A stretch of DNA of 15,398 nucleotides, taken from Bacteroidales bacterium UBA6360. GTDB taxonomy: Bacteria; Bacteroidota; Bacteroidia; Bacteroidales; UBA932. The notes beneath the pieces are model-generated. The model ran no database searches. It saw only the letters and a program-made list of their open reading frames with translations, and was not told the origin of the DNA. The position numbers were made by a program, and so were the translations under genes. The DNA lies in assembly GCA_002440085.1 (NCBI GenBank), contig DJRM01000054.1, positions 7,928-23,325 on the forward strand, in the 5' to 3' direction. Every line of letters starts with the position of its first letter. The stretch's first letter is position 1. Shown here piece after piece: positions 15,197-15,398 of the stretch.

Positions 15197-15398
15197 CTAT
15201 ACCTCGTCCATCCGGTAGAGACTGTGACCCTTGATCTGTACCACAATCAGATGCAGCGCGGCCTTTCCGGCGAGAGCCCTGACCGCCTTTCCCTCACCGT
15301 AGCCCCGTATCTGCTCCACGGCCTCGTTCCACTGCTTCGCCGCGGCCTCCTCCGTGGCGTCAGGCTTAAGGTACTTCAGCTCGACGATGTAGGCGTGG
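15197..15398 (-). CDS. PD-(D/E)XK nuclease-type protein, C-terminal part (gene continues past window end)
   Basis: The - strand is open from the window edge to a TAG at 15197-15199, giving the last 66 residues. It opens HAYIVELKYLKPD, continues EEAAAKQWNEAVEQIRGYGE and ALAGKAALHLIVVQIKG, and ends YRMDEV. The [VI]xELK motif followed by KQW-E-A-EQI--Y matches the C-terminal PD-(D/E)XK (PDDEXK_9-type) domain found at the end of AAA-ATPase-like proteins that are common, often in many copies, in Bacteroidales; Glu and Lys of ELK would be active-site residues. The N-terminal ATPase-like part and the true start lie outside the window. Function in the cell is unknown (a mobile or defence-associated role is often proposed). 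It is unrelated to the PUL and transcribed toward it. Confidence 0.72.
   Translation of the reverse strand, partial: HAYIVELKYLKPDATEEAAAKQWNEAVEQIRGYGEGKAVRALAGKAALHLIVVQIKGHSLYRMDEV

Noticed and set aside
15084..15218. Open + strand frame containing MSETVSGQSAKSVEDYTSSI
   Set aside because: Only 21 codons follow its single ATG and it overlaps the end of the nuclease-type gene on the other strand; no support for translation.

Overview
The window is a stretch of a Bacteroidota (most likely Bacteroidales) chromosome carrying most of one polysaccharide utilization locus (PUL). The phylum call rests on a SusC/SusD pair, lipoproteins with Bacteroidota-type signal peptides, a fimbrillin-like domain, A-rich translation starts without Shine-Dalgarno sequences, and fairly high G+C coding DNA. 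Genus cannot be fixed from the sequence; gut or rumen lineages with GC-rich genomes fit best.

Layout: all PUL genes lie on the + strand with very short gaps or ATGA overlaps, so they look like one operon. The order is: 3' part of a SusC-like TonB-dependent transporter (1-2601, 5' end outside the window); SusD-like lipoprotein (2626-4401); a small SusE/SusF-like lipoprotein (4416-4901); a lipoprotein GH5 glucanase-type enzyme with two C-terminal beta-sandwich modules (4909-7149); a 44-47 residue small protein (7155-7289); a surface glycan-binding-protein candidate made of a fimbrillin-like N-terminal domain plus two modules homologous to those on the GH5 (7310-9121); a GH3 beta-glucosidase-type enzyme (9118-11406); and a 1143-residue fusion of a SusB-like GH97 alpha-glucosidase with a GH37 trehalase-like domain (11442-14873).

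Proposed teamwork (inference): SusC/SusD and the two accessory lipoproteins capture and import a glucan, the surface GH5 cuts the chain, and GH3 plus GH97-GH37 finish the oligosaccharides inside the envelope. The odd point is that beta-glucoside enzymes (GH5, GH3) and alpha-glucoside enzymes (GH97, GH37) share one operon, which suggests a substrate with both linkage types or a mixed diet such as fungal cell material. No regulator is present; it may lie upstream.

The last ~525 bases are different. After the operon ends at 14873 there is a start-less C-terminal gene remnant on the - strand (14887-15030), an AT-richer spacer, and the C-terminal end of a PD-(D/E)XK nuclease-type protein on the - strand (15197-15398) that runs off the window.

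The strongest items for a second look are the GH97-GH37 fusion (both active sites appear intact, but two trehalose-binding arginines appear to be missing), the double module shared by the GH5 and the binding protein, the embedded small protein, and a GH3 signal peptide whose would-be lipobox cysteine is an arginine.
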